From Aquimarina macrocephali JAMB N27 (GTDB lineage: Bacteria; Bacteroidota; Bacteroidia; Flavobacteriales; Flavobacteriaceae), in assembly GCF_000520995.1 (NCBI RefSeq), contig NZ_JACA01000026.1:1-64000 (forward strand): DNA of 64,000 nucleotides. Direction: 5' to 3'. The notes beneath the pieces were generated by a model. The model had not been told where the DNA came from. It did not search any database and saw only the letters and a program-made list of their open reading frames with translations. Positions within the stretch are counted from its first letter, which is position 1; every line of letters begins with the position of its first letter. Position numbers and translations under genes: made by a program. Below are positions 42,721 to 51,772 of the stretch, one piece after another.

Positions 42721-43602
42721 TTATTTTTTATTTCTCAATGCAAGTACGTTTCCAAAAATAATAAGCACAATCCCTACAAAAGCATACACATCCGGTTTAT
42801 ATCCTTCAAAAATGGTAGAAATAGTCAAAGCAATTACTGGTATCACTACAATAACGTAAGCTGCTTTACTTGCTCCAATTTTGCCTATTAAGGTAAGGTA
42901 AGAGGTAAACGCAATGATAGATCCAAAAATTGTCAAATATGCTAGTGACGAAATATAAGAAAATGAAGTATCAAAACTTATCGATTTCCCACTAAACAAG
43001 GCAATTAATAACATAGCTATTGCACCATATAACATTCCAAAACCATTGGTTTGAATAACAGGGAGTTTAAATTTGCGTTGATTATTTGAAGAAGTAATAT
43101 TTCCTAAAGAAGCAAAAATGATTGAGCAAATACAAAATATCAATCCCCTGATTTGATCATTAGTTAAATCCACCTTTCTAAACTCGGTCTGGTATATCAA
43201 AACTGTTCCTAAAAGCCCGAAGACAGCCCCTATTATTATTTGTTTTTTTATTTTATCTCCTAAAAATAGTGCACCAAAAACTATGTTCATAAAAATTAAT
43301 GTAGAAAATGCTACAGCCACTAATCCACTACTTAGATATTGTTCTGATAAGTATACTAACCAATAATTTGTTCCAAATAGTAGAATCCCTTGTAAAGCAA
43401 TAAAAAAATGTTGCTGCTTTGTAAATGATAATGGAAGTTTTCTAATCTTAGAATACCCCAATAATATAATACCACCTAATCCAAATCGATAGGCAACAGA
43501 AACTATAGGATCTACAGTTCCTAATTGATATTTAATGATATACCAAGTAGATCCCCATATTAATGCCGGAATTATAAATAATAAGTAATTAGATTTTAGC
43601 AT
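42721..43602 (-). CDS. EamA-family (DMT superfamily) transporter
   Basis: A 293-residue protein with ten predicted helices in two EamA repeats (1-140 and 150-290). Motifs are IPALIWGSTWYIIKYQLG at the start, RFGLGGIILL, and AYVIVVIPVIALTISTIFEGYKP in the second half. DMT transporters export small metabolites or amino acids; the substrate is unknown. It stands between the LytTR and MFS genes and is followed in frame by the remnant ORF. Confidence 0.9.
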   Translation of the reverse strand: MLKSNYLLFIIPALIWGSTWYIIKYQLGTVDPIVSVAYRFGLGGIILLGYSKIRKLPLSFTKQQHFFIALQGILLFGTNYWLVYLSEQYLSSGLVAVAFSTLIFMNIVFGALFLGDKIKKQIIIGAVFGLLGTVLIYQTEFRKVDLTNDQIRGLIFCICSIIFASLGNITSSNNQRKFKLPVIQTNGFGMLYGAIAMLLIALFSGKSISFDTSFSYISSLAYLTIFGSIIAFTSYLTLIGKIGASKAAYVIVVIPVIALTISTIFEGYKPDVYAFVGIVLIIFGNVLALRNKK

Positions 43603-43643
43603 ATTAAATAAATTTATTCTTTAAAATTAGATTATGACCTTCT

Positions 43644-44858
43644 CTAAGAAATCTCTTTTGTTAATTTATATGTATTGGTATACCGCCTGGCACATATTAT
43701 AAATAATAGTAATGAAAAAAGAATGAATCCTATTAAAGTAAAAATAAAATTAGACCACCCCCATTTTGATACTATATACCCAGTTGAACTTCCTATACCG
43801 CCTGCTCCCATGTACTGGCATATTAAGTATAAGCAATTTGCAGTGCTTTTTCCTTCAACTGCATATTGAGATATTATCTTGTTTACCACAGTCTGAATCC
43901 CTAATAAACTAAAAGTAAGCAAACTTAAACCTAATACTAATAACCACAATTCTTCTACTAATAAACCTAATGTTCCTATTAGAAATAACACTAATAAGAT
44001 TTTAAGCATACGAAAAGAGTGAATTCGATGTGTCAATGCTCCAATTGTTATTGTTCCTCCTACTCCTGTAATATAGATTAGAAATAATAAAGAAATAACA
44101 TAATGAGGAAGTGAAAAAGGAGGCATTTCCAGTCTAAAACTCAAATAATTATAGATACTTACAAAAGTGCCCATCATTAGGATCATTAAAATAAAAACTC
44201 CCAAAAACAATGGATTCTTAAGAAAGCTCTTCATATACATCAGCTTCTGAAATGTTTGAACTTTTTGTAGATTAAAGTTTAGGGATTGTGGTAAAAGTCT
44301 CATGAAAAAGATACTTAATATCACTCCTATACCTCCTATAAACAATGTCGCTATTCTCCAATCATACCAACTAGAAATTAAACCAGCTACTACGCGACCC
44401 CACATGCCACCTAATACATTTCCGGCTAAATATATCCCAATGATAATCCCTACATCTCTTACCTCAACTTCTTCAGAAATATAAACAATAGCAACCGCTA
44501 TTACTCCCGACAATAAAAACCCTTTTATAAAACCAAAAACAACCAGCACATTAAAATTCCATGAGACTGCCGAGAGTATCGTAATTAATGAAGATAGAAA
44601 TAAAGCAATTAGCATTAGTTTTTTACGATGTAATATATCTGCATAAAAAGCAAACATAAAAAGCCCTAAAGCAATACCTATCATAGAAGACGAGACAACC
44701 AAGCTACTGATAGCCGGAGACACCAAAAAACTTTCGCTTAATGACGGTAATAATGGCTGAAACATATAAAACTGTGAAAAAGCAGCCAAACCAGGAATAA
44801 AGATCGCTTTTCGAATCTCTTTATAACGTCTTGTATTTCTTCCTGCTTTTGTTTTCAT
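43644..44858 (-). CDS. MFS transporter (YnfM-like)
   Basis: A 404-residue protein when started at MKTKAGRNTRRYKEI (44858); an upstream Met at 44909 would extend into the divergent operator region. Twelve helices are predicted, starting with FIPGLAAFSQFYMFQPLLPSLSESF, and the loop FADILHRKKLMLIALF is the MFS A motif region. The pattern resembles the YnfM/Bcr-type exporters. It is divergent from the LysR gene, which is a likely regulator. The substrate is unknown. Confidence 0.87.
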   Translation of the reverse strand: MKTKAGRNTRRYKEIRKAIFIPGLAAFSQFYMFQPLLPSLSESFLVSPAISSLVVSSSMIGIALGLFMFAFYADILHRKKLMLIALFLSSLITILSAVSWNFNVLVVFGFIKGFLLSGVIAVAIVYISEEVEVRDVGIIIGIYLAGNVLGGMWGRVVAGLISSWYDWRIATLFIGGIGVILSIFFMRLLPQSLNFNLQKVQTFQKLMYMKSFLKNPLFLGVFILMILMMGTFVSIYNYLSFRLEMPPFSLPHYVISLLFLIYITGVGGTITIGALTHRIHSFRMLKILLVLFLIGTLGLLVEELWLLVLGLSLLTFSLLGIQTVVNKIISQYAVEGKSTANCLYLICQYMGAGGIGSSTGYIVSKWGWSNFIFTLIGFILFSLLLFIICARRYTNTYKLTKEIS

Positions 44859-44925
44859 TTCCTTATTTATCTCCTCTTTCTTATAAGTTATAAAAGATTT
44901 GAAGTACAAAGTTCAAAATTATTTT

Positions 44926-44970
44926 TACATTAGTAAAACGTTATTTTCTTATCATATACATTAGTAAAAC
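44926..44970. promoter_or_regulatory. Duplicated LysR-type operator
   Basis: TACATTAGTAAAAC occurs at 44926-44939 and again at 44957-44970, 31 bp apart or about three helical turns. The first copy is part of a palindrome, TTTTAC-ATTA-GTAAAA. The second copy is only half palindromic. The sites lie in the gap between the LysR start (44980) and the MFS gene, a typical place for LysR binding. Confidence 0.65.
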
Positions 44971-44979
44971 TTATTAATA

Positions 44980-45873
44980 ATGGAATTACGCCAGTTAAAC
45001 TATTTTGTTAAAGCGGCAGAGTGTTTAAATTTTACAGAAGCCTCTCATAAAGTATTCATTACACAAAGTGCACTTTCGCAGCAAATAAAGCTTTTAGAAC
45101 AGGAATTAGGAGTTCCTCTTTTTGATAGAATAGGAAAAAGAATACAACTTACTGAAGCTGGTTCATTATTTTTAACCCGTGCCCGACATACTCTTAAAAA
45201 CGCTGAAAATGCCAAACAATTAATAGAAGATTTACAAAACCTACAATCAGGAACTTTACATATCGGGGTAACCTATGGTTTAACTAATTTGTTTACAGAA
45301 ACACTGATATCCTTTTCTACAAAATTCCCTTTAATACAGGTTAAGGCTTTTTTTGGCACATCAGATGAATTAATGGAAAAGCTCAAATCGGGCATGTTGG
45401 ATTTTATTTTATCCTTTAATAAAGCAACAGATGATCAGATGATTACTACTATTCCATTATTTCAATCCTATTTAATGTTGGTAGTACACGAATCACATCG
45501 GTTAGCTAATAAGAAACAAATCAGTATCGAAGAGCTTAACACTATGGAACTAGCTGTGCCTGCAGAGGGGTTTACGACCAGAAAAGTCCTGGATAAGGCA
45601 TTTAGAACAAACGAATTTCCATATCAATATCAAATAGAATTAAACCATATCCCTACTTTAATTCGACTTATTGAAACCGGAAAATGGGCAACTGTTCTTA
45701 CAAAATCGACTACACAATATTTACCTACCCTCAAAAGTATCCCTATAAACAAAAAGAAACTTAAATTACGATCTGCAATACGGTATCTTAAGGGCAACTA
45801 TCAAAAAAAAGCTTCTAAAATTTTCTTCCAAATGATTTTGGAACACTATGAACAGAATACAGATTTAAATTAG
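44980..45873 (+). CDS. LysR-family transcriptional regulator
   Basis: A 297-residue regulator. Residues 1-60 are the winged HTH (MELRQLNYFVKAAECLNFTEASHKVFITQSALSQQIKLLEQELGVPLFDR) and 90-290 the periplasmic-binding-protein-like effector domain (GTLHIGVTYGLTNLFTETL). The size is standard. It probably controls the divergent MFS exporter and its own gene through the duplicated TACATTAGTAAAAC site. The inducer is unknown. Confidence 0.94.
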   Translation: MELRQLNYFVKAAECLNFTEASHKVFITQSALSQQIKLLEQELGVPLFDRIGKRIQLTEAGSLFLTRARHTLKNAENAKQLIEDLQNLQSGTLHIGVTYGLTNLFTETLISFSTKFPLIQVKAFFGTSDELMEKLKSGMLDFILSFNKATDDQMITTIPLFQSYLMLVVHESHRLANKKQISIEELNTMELAVPAEGFTTRKVLDKAFRTNEFPYQYQIELNHIPTLIRLIETGKWATVLTKSTTQYLPTLKSIPINKKKLKLRSAIRYLKGNYQKKASKIFFQMILEHYEQNTDLN

Positions 45874-45924
45874 CACATTGTGAAAATAACAGATCTAAAA
45901 AAATAAATTATAACCAAAATTATA

Positions 45925-46422
45925 ATGGAAAAACCTGAAATACATATTCGACCTGCAAATAAAAAAGATCTAGAAAGAATTTGGAGCCTGTGGAAAGTAG
46001 TTGTAAATCAAAAAATCTATTTTCCATATGATGATAGTTTTTCCCGAGAACACATTGAAAACAGTTGGATAAATCTAAATAATAATTGTTTTATTGCAGA
46101 AGTAGAAAAAGAAATCATAGGTGCATATATTTTAAAATCTAATCAACCTGGTTATGGAGATCATATTGCAAACGCTTCATATATGGTTGACAATCAAAAA
46201 AGAGGAATGGGTCTTGGTCATAAGCTTTGTGCTCACTCTATTGATTCAGCAAAAAAACTAGGGTATTATGCTATGCAGTTTAATCTGGTAGTTAGCACCA
46301 ATAAACCTGCAATAAAAGTATGGTTAGCCAATGGGTTTGAGATTATAGGAACAATCCCTGATGGGTTTAGGCATTTTGAAAAAGGATATGTAGATGCTCA
46401 TATTTTTTATAGAAAATTGTGA
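45925..46422 (+). CDS. GNAT-family N-acetyltransferase
   Basis: A 165-residue protein with the GNAT fold. The acetyl-CoA-binding motif A is VDNQKRGMGLGHKLCAHSIDSAKKLGY (about 87-113), followed by motif B NKPAIKVWLANGFEIIGTIPDGF. The N-terminal IHIRPANKKDLERIWSLW is the usual start. It resembles the acetyltransferases of the phosphinothricin/L-amino-acid type. It is alone after the LysR gene, with its 3' end facing the AraC gene. The acceptor substrate is unknown. Confidence 0.92.
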   Translation: MEKPEIHIRPANKKDLERIWSLWKVVVNQKIYFPYDDSFSREHIENSWINLNNNCFIAEVEKEIIGAYILKSNQPGYGDHIANASYMVDNQKRGMGLGHKLCAHSIDSAKKLGYYAMQFNLVVSTNKPAIKVWLANGFEIIGTIPDGFRHFEKGYVDAHIFYRKL

Positions 46423-46481
46423 TCTGCATACATTTTAGCAAAAATGGCATATCGGTTTCATATAGTAAAATAATTACAAAC

Positions 46482-47324
46482 CTACACAAGTTCCTTCCTA
46501 TACCTTGTGGGGCTAATCCCTTTATTCTTCTTAAAAAATTTATTAAGATGGCTAACATCTGTAAAGCCTAGTTCATCAGTAATTTCAGTTATGCGCATAT
46601 CACTATATTGAAGTCTGTTTTCTATTAATCGAACCCGGTAATTAGTAATATATTGCTGTAGCGTTTCCTTAGTATGTTTTTTAAAATAACGGCCAAGATA
46701 TGTTTTAGAAATACCAAACTGATGACAAATTTCTTCTGTTCTCAATTTGGTAGGATCATATATATTCTCTTGTATATATTGTAATATATTCATTGCTTTT
46801 TCTTCTGTTCCTGCATCTATCACATCAGGAAGATATTTTGCAATATTTCTCGCAACAATGACAATTAATGTGTTCACTAACTGCTGTATGATTTCTTTGT
46901 TATATAAGTCCCTGTTAACATATTCTCGTATCATAGCCTCGACCATAGGTTTAACCAGTGTTTTGTCTGTAAGGTTTCTTAAAATACAACCTGGTTGATG
47001 ATTTGCATTTTTTAAAATAAACTCTAATCGTTGAATATTATCAGCACTTATCTTTCCCGATTTAATATAAATATCATTAAATCTCAAAAAGAAAAATTGT
47101 GTAGTTGTATTGATTTCTATAGAAGATATGTCCGTTGGAGTTAATAAAAGCATATGCCCCGGATGATATAGAAATTCGTTCTTATTTACGCGTTGAGTTC
47201 CTGTACCAGATAAAATATAAACCAATTCAAAAAAACTGTTTTTGTGCTCGTGCACTGGAGATTGATCTAATGTCTCAAAAGCTATCGAAAAAGGTTCATA
47301 TAAATTATTTTTATCCATAATCAT
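46482..47324 (-). CDS. AraC-family transcriptional regulator
   Basis: A 280-residue regulator. The N-terminal ~150 residues are a cupin-like sensor domain (HEHKNSFFELVYILSGTGTQRVNKNEFLYHPGHMLLLTP) and the last ~100 residues are the two-HTH AraC domain (LRTEETCHQFGISKTYLGRYFKKHTKETLQQYITNYR, then ITEITDELGFTDVSHLNKFFKKNKGISPTRYRKE). It is divergent from the dehydrogenase gene with a gap of 89 nt and overlapping -7 boxes, so it likely controls it. The inducer is unknown. Confidence 0.92.
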   Translation of the reverse strand: MIMDKNNLYEPFSIAFETLDQSPVHEHKNSFFELVYILSGTGTQRVNKNEFLYHPGHMLLLTPTDISSIEINTTTQFFFLRFNDIYIKSGKISADNIQRLEFILKNANHQPGCILRNLTDKTLVKPMVEAMIREYVNRDLYNKEIIQQLVNTLIVIVARNIAKYLPDVIDAGTEEKAMNILQYIQENIYDPTKLRTEEICHQFGISKTYLGRYFKKHTKETLQQYITNYRVRLIENRLQYSDMRITEITDELGFTDVSHLNKFFKKNKGISPTRYRKELV

Positions 47325-47371
47325 GCATTTTTACATTTAAAACGAAAAAATATACTACTAAACAATCTATA

Positions 47372-47387
47372 CAAAGGTATAAATTTG
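47372..47387. promoter_or_regulatory. Adjacent divergent -7 elements, AraC/dehydrogenase
   Basis: On the minus strand TACCTTTG (47379-47372) and on the plus strand TAAATTTG (47380-47387) both fit TAnnTTTG and abut each other. They lie 48 nt and 27 nt from the two start codons. No -33 TTG is at the usual distance for either. Expression of the two genes would be mutually exclusive or jointly activated. Confidence 0.5.
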
Positions 47388-47413
47388 CTATAAATTATTA
47401 AAACATACATAAC

Positions 47414-48430
47414 ATGAATGCAATAGGAATCAAAAAATCATTACCAATAAGCGAGGAAAATAGCCTAATTCAGTTCGAAACAGAACGACCTGTACCAAAA
47501 GGCCAAGATCTATTAATAAAAATTAAAGTAATAGGAATGAATCCTGTGGATTATAAAGTTCGTCAAAGAAGTGTACAAAATCAAGAATTAGACTCTCCAA
47601 AAATATTAGGCTGGGATGCTGTAGGTATTGTTGAAGCGGTGGGTGATAAAGTAACCTTATTCAAAACTGGTGATGAAGTGTTTTATGCAGGAGATATTAC
47701 ACGTCCTGGATCTAATGCCGAATATCAATTAGTAGATGAGCGTATAGTAGGCAAAAAACCGAATACTATTTCTGATGCTGAAGCCGCAGTCATGCCTTTA
47801 ACTTCATTAACTGCCTGGGAGGTATTGTTCGACAGACTAAAATTAACTCCAGGAGAAGGAAAAGGAAAAACTATACTAATCATTAGCGGTGCAGGTGGTG
47901 TTGGCTCTATTGCAACTCAATTAGCCAAAAAATTAACCAATTTAACCGTTATAGCTACCGCCTCTCGCCCTGAGAGTCGTTTATGGTGCCAAAACATGGG
48001 AGCCGATCATGTTGTTAATCATCATAACCTCATTGAAGAAGTACATGCATTAGGAATCAATACCGTAAACTACATCTTAAATTTTTCGGGAACTTCTGAC
48101 CACTGGAAAAACATAATCGAATTAATTGACCCACAAGGACACATATGTACTATTGCAGAATCTCCTGACAATCATATCAACATAGGGTCTTTTAAATCTA
48201 AGAGTATAACCTTATCATATGAGTTAATGTATACACGATCCATGTATCAAACAAAAGATATGATTGAACAACATCATATCTTAAACAAAATAGCTACAAT
48301 GCTTGAAAACAATGAAATTAAATCAACACTCAATAGCACCCTTACTGGTTTTACAACTGCAAACCTCAAAGAAGCTCATCAAAAATTAGAATCAGGAAAA
48401 ACTATTGGGAAAATTGCAATTACATTTTAG
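47414..48430 (+). CDS. Zinc-type alcohol dehydrogenase-family / quinone oxidoreductase-like protein
   Basis: A 338-residue medium-chain dehydrogenase/reductase. The GroES-like N-terminal domain (LLIKIKVIGMNPVDYKVR, then GWDAVGIVEAVGDKV) is followed by the Rossmann domain with GAGGVGSIATQLAK (159-172). The cysteine and His zinc ligands of true alcohol dehydrogenases are missing, so it is probably an NADPH-dependent quinone/enone reductase. It is divergent from the AraC gene, which may induce it under electrophile or oxidative stress. Confidence 0.9.
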   Translation: MNAIGIKKSLPISEENSLIQFETERPVPKGQDLLIKIKVIGMNPVDYKVRQRSVQNQELDSPKILGWDAVGIVEAVGDKVTLFKTGDEVFYAGDITRPGSNAEYQLVDERIVGKKPNTISDAEAAVMPLTSLTAWEVLFDRLKLTPGEGKGKTILIISGAGGVGSIATQLAKKLTNLTVIATASRPESRLWCQNMGADHVVNHHNLIEEVHALGINTVNYILNFSGTSDHWKNIIELIDPQGHICTIAESPDNHINIGSFKSKSITLSYELMYTRSMYQTKDMIEQHHILNKIATMLENNEIKSTLNSTLTGFTTANLKEAHQKLESGKTIGKIAITF

Positions 48431-48494
48431 CACCACTGTTTAATCTTAATGAAATAATGAGTTGATAATCATCAAATAAAACCAAAACTCTTAA

Positions 48495-49067
48495 TTACTT
48501 AAGGATTGATTGAACTTGTAGTTTTAATCGAGGTATAACCTCTTTTTTATACCATTCATTTTTTGCCTGCCAAATATTATTTCTTGGTGAAGGATGTGGT
48601 AATACAAAATAATATGGCAAATATTCTTTGTAATTCTTTACCGTATCTGTTAGTGTTCTTTTTAATCGATCACCCAGATAATATTCTTGAGCATATTTGC
48701 CAATGAGTAGTACAAGCTCTACATTTTCTATTTTGGTCAAGAGTTGTTGATGCCACAGGGGAGCACATTTTTTTGTAGGGGGGAGATCTCCGGATTTCCC
48801 TTTTCCCGGGTAACAAAACCCCATAGGTACAAGTGCAATTTTTTGTGGATTATAGAACGTCTCATCATCAATTCCCATCCAGGCTCTTAAATTTTCCCCG
48901 CTTTTATCATCCCATGGAATTCCCGATTTATGAACAATACTCCCGGGAGCTTGCCCTATGATTACTATTTTACTCTGAGTATGTGCTGAAACTATTGGTC
49001 TTGGCCCTAATTCTAATTGCGCTGCACATTCATTACATTTTGAAATTAAAGACAATAATTTTTGCAT
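48495..49067 (-). CDS. Family-4-like uracil-DNA glycosylase
   Basis: A 190-residue DNA repair enzyme. Motif A GQAPG is at 38-42 and the C-terminal motif is LPHPSPRNNIW near 157-167. The four cysteines C11, C14, C85 and C101 follow the [4Fe-4S] pattern (CxxC, then C-x15-C) of family 4 UDG. It is shorter than family 5. It would remove uracil from DNA. It stands alone, after a terminator that ends the YHS operon. Confidence 0.88.
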   Translation of the reverse strand: MQKLLSLISKCNECAAQLELGPRPIVSAHTQSKIVIIGQAPGSIVHKSGIPWDDKSGENLRAWMGIDDETFYNPQKIALVPMGFCYPGKGKSGDLPPTKKCAPLWHQQLLTKIENVELVLLIGKYAQEYYLGDRLKRTLTDTVKNYKEYLPYYFVLPHPSPRNNIWQAKNEWYKKEVIPRLKLQVQSILK

Positions 49068-49167
49068 AATTGATATTACGTTTTATAAATTGATTAGTAA
49101 ATTATAAAATAATATGGTTTCACTTAACTTATTTAAGATTTGTTTGATGTTTTATCTCATTTATAAA

Positions 49168-49199
49168 AGAACACCCTAACGAATTAGCCAAGGTGTTCT
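49168..49199 (-). terminator. Terminator of the YHS operon
   Basis: On the minus strand AGAACACC and GGTGTTCT form an 8-bp stem (49199-49192 with 49175-49168), followed by TTTATAAAT. It lies about 65 nt after the YHS stop. Confidence 0.65.
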
Positions 49200-49265
49200 C
49201 CAAAAGAAAAACTAATCACACCGGTTAGAACTTTTCTACTAGACTAAAGAAAAGTATCAAAACCT

Positions 49266-49742
49266 CTAATTATATGTATTACGAAGCTTCTCCCAATTAC
49301 CATTAGCTTTTGTAACTAATTTTTTATGATTGTTTTCTGCAAGCCATAATTGTTGTGCGTCTAGCTCTATGTTGTACAAAAACAAAAAGTATTTTCCATC
49401 TTTTACCACAAACTTATTTGGGTCTGGCCTAAACTTAGCACCAGCATATATTCCAAATGCACAGAATCCCCCATACTCTGGCAAGTAGTGTTTAGGGTTT
49501 TTATCAAATTTGGACTTTTGTTCTTTAGATGTAAAATAATACACAACCTTCTCATGTTCAGATTTATATTCTTTGTTTCCTCGTTGTGCAATACCGAGAT
49601 CCAGATATGATACAGGACTATACCCTTGCAAAGCTATATTACTGTTATCAATATTATTTCCTTTCTTATCCTGCGCAGTAGTAGTCATGGTCGCTATTAT
49701 CATTACTACTATTGCTATTCTTATATTTTTTAAAGTTTTCAT
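49266..49742 (-). CDS. YHS domain-containing exported protein
   Basis: A 158-residue protein with a signal peptide (MKTLKNIRIAIVVMIIATMTTTAQ). The YHS-type region starts NIALQGYSPVSYLDLG and continues YYFTSKEQKSKFDKNPKHYLPEYGGFCAFGI, which includes a Cys. YHS domains bind metals, often copper or iron, in P-type ATPases and related proteins. It is the last gene of a three-gene minus-strand unit with a membrane protein and a SnoaL-like protein. The metal and partner are unknown. Confidence 0.88.
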   Translation of the reverse strand: MKTLKNIRIAIVVMIIATMTTTAQDKKGNNIDNSNIALQGYSPVSYLDLGIAQRGNKEYKSEHEKVVYYFTSKEQKSKFDKNPKHYLPEYGGFCAFGIYAGAKFRPDPNKFVVKDGKYFLFLYNIELDAQQLWLAENNHKKLVTKANGNWEKLRNTYN

Positions 49743-49763
49743 ATATATATAATTTTAAAATTG

Positions 49764-50114
49764 TTATTCGATTTCACTTAAAGAGACTACCAGAAAAATT
49801 ACTGCAGCATTTACCCAATAGTAATACCCATCTATTCCATTTAGATCAAACAAAAAGGGAAGTATCATAAATGTGATCGCTACCAAAAGATCTATTGCCA
49901 GATGTCCTTGATATGGAATTGTTCTTGCAATCCCTAATCTGTAATTTGTAAGTATACTAACCACAATTACCGCAAGCCCAGTTATAATCGAAAACCAAAA
50001 TGCTATTCCTGAAGAATTTCCTAGATTTAATAACATTGGCAATATTATAAGGCCTACTGCTGCCGAATAATCGGCTACACCATGTAACGTAGGTGTAATA
50101 ATTCTTAGTTTCAT
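49764..50114 (-). CDS. Four-helix membrane protein (SPW-repeat-like)
   Basis: A 116-residue protein with four predicted membrane helices (about 18-35, 39-57, 66-88, 92-110). Two related halves are visible, 'LHGVADYSAAVGLIILPMLL' and 'GHLAIDLLVAITFMILPFLF', which fit an internal duplication of the type seen in SPW-repeat proteins. The function is not known. It is between the YHS and SnoaL genes with gaps of 21 and 9 nt, so all three are one operon. Confidence 0.6.
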   Translation of the reverse strand: MKLRIITPTLHGVADYSAAVGLIILPMLLNLGNSSGIAFWFSIITGLAVIVVSILTNYRLGIARTIPYQGHLAIDLLVAITFMILPFLFDLNGIDGYYYWVNAAVIFLVVSLSEIE

Positions 50115-50123
50115 ATTTTCATC

Positions 50124-50474
50124 TTAAGCATTAAAATATTCTTCTTGTACAACTTGTCCGTCATTGTTCCATATTCGTCTAATGATTTCATGCCAATAAA
50201 TTGTACTATTATCGGTCATCTCGAAATCAAATGTGAATTCTGAAGCTGAAACATTACCGTCTACTATCGTATGGTGATGAGTAATACCATTTACTTTTTT
50301 AATAGAATTGGCAAAACCTTCCATTTTTTCTACCATTTGTGCTTTGTTTTTGGTGGTAAGATTATTGTAATCAGAGGTTGTAGCATCCTCAGCAAAAAAT
50401 TGTTTTACTGCATCTACTATTGCTCCTTGTGCAACAATACTATCCATTTCTGTAGCTAATGCTTTAATATCCAT
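50124..50474 (-). CDS. SnoaL-like / NTF2-fold protein
   Basis: A 116-residue protein when started at MDIKALATEMDSIVAQG (50474), 23 codons inside the longest reading frame, where the protein-like composition begins. It has the SnoaL/NTF2 cone-fold pattern: an N-terminal helix pair, FFAEDATTSDYNNLTTKNKAQMVEKMEG and FTFDFEMTDNSTIYWHEIIRRIW. The ligand or reaction cannot be told. It opens the operon with the membrane protein and the YHS gene, next to the tandem-AraC regulator. Confidence 0.78.
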   Translation of the reverse strand: MDIKALATEMDSIVAQGAIVDAVKQFFAEDATTSDYNNLTTKNKAQMVEKMEGFANSIKKVNGITHHHTIVDGNVSASEFTFDFEMTDNSTIYWHEIIRRIWNNDGQVVQEEYFNA

Positions 50475-50567
50475 TGTTTTTATTTTTAAATGATTAAACA
50501 AATATTGTTTTGTAATTACACTACAAATTTCTGGATATATCAAGGAAAGAGGGCTACAAAAAAAGGA

Positions 50568-51620
50568 CTAGTTCTTGTACTTTTTATTCTTGAAATGTGA
50601 TGGAGATTCTCCTGTATAATGCTTAAAGAAGTTAGAGAAATGATTAGGCTCTTCAAAACCTAACTCCAGTGAAATTTCCTTAATAGTAAGGCTTTTGGAT
50701 AAAAGAGACTTTGATGTATTAATCATCTCACACCTAATAAGTTTTCCCAGAGAAGTTTGCATTTTATCTTTCACTTTCCTGGAAAGTACTTTTGGAGAAA
50801 GATTCATTTTTGAAGCATAAAAGTTGAGGGTTCTCTCTTTGGTATGATATTGCTGAAGAAGTTCGATTATACTCTGAGAGAAAAGATCTCTATTTTGATA
50901 ATCAAAATTCTCCCTAAATTCTTGAGGGTTCCTACCAACATTATTTTTAAAAACTCTGGTAAAATATGCCGGATCATTGTACCCTAAATCATAAGATATT
51001 TCTTTAATACTTTTATCAGTAAAAGCAATCTCTTTTTTACTTTCTAATAGTTTTTTACCCGATAAGAGAGATTTTAAAGAAATTCCTATTTTATTTTTTA
51101 TCAAAGACTGAATATTATATCCGTTTTCATCAATCAAAGCCGTGAGTTCTCTATTATTAATATTACTAGAATATTGCGTATCAATAACATCCTTTGTATC
51201 AAAAATAACACGGTACTCCTCTTTATTTGCCTGAAATGGATTTTGATAATACCATTGTTCTGCAGAAACATCTATGATACGATCTACTGCTCTATCATAG
51301 TCAATTTGATTTGTAATTTTTTGGAAATCATTGGATTCATCAAAATTTATGTACCCTAAAGAAATAAGATGTTTAAATAACACTCTAAACTCTTTATTTC
51401 TAAAAACCGTTTCATCAGGAAATTCAATTTTTTGAATCAAGAAGTCGTCTGAGAGAAATTTTATGTATTGTCCTTTTTCGAGATAAATGGCTTTATTTTG
51501 CCAATCGAAGTAATTCTTAAAATCAACTTGAATACCACCACTACCAGATAAAATCTGGAAAAAAGTATATTGATTTATAAAGTATACTTTATTTATTTCT
51601 GGTGTAAATTCTATAAACAC
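50568..51620 (-). CDS. AraC-type regulator with two DNA-binding domains
   Basis: A 350-residue protein. The N-terminal ~150 residues show an AraC-sensor-like start (YTFFQILSGSGGIQVDF). There are then two AraC DNA-binding domains in tandem: one at about 155-237 (IKNKIGISLKSLLSGKKLLES, KEISYDLGYNDPAYFTRVFKNNVGRNPQEFRE) and one at about 263-347 (KEISLELGFEEPNHFSNFFKHYTGESPSHFKNKK). Most AraC proteins have one. It lies upstream of the three-gene YHS operon and near an 11-bp perfect inverted repeat at 51773-51801, which may be its operator. Confidence 0.85.
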   Translation of the reverse strand: MFIEFTPEINKVYFINQYTFFQILSGSGGIQVDFKNYFDWQNKAIYLEKGQYIKFLSDDFLIQKIEFPDETVFRNKEFRVLFKHLISLGYINFDESNDFQKITNQIDYDRAVDRIIDVSAEQWYYQNPFQANKEEYRVIFDTKDVIDTQYSSNINNRELTALIDENGYNIQSLIKNKIGISLKSLLSGKKLLESKKEIAFTDKSIKEISYDLGYNDPAYFTRVFKNNVGRNPQEFRENFDYQNRDLFSQSIIELLQQYHTKERTLNFYASKMNLSPKVLSRKVKDKMQTSLGKLIRCEMINTSKSLLSKSLTIKEISLELGFEEPNHFSNFFKHYTGESPSHFKNKKYKN

Positions 51621-51772
51621 GATAATCGTTTGATTGGTGTATTATAAGTCGAGATTTTTATCGAAAAATAACATCTTAACAGTCTAATTAATTACCAAAA
51701 CCAATAGGAGTTTTTCTTAAAGAGTTTAAAAACGTGTTTTTTAGAATATATTAAGCAAAGTGGTGGTGTGCG

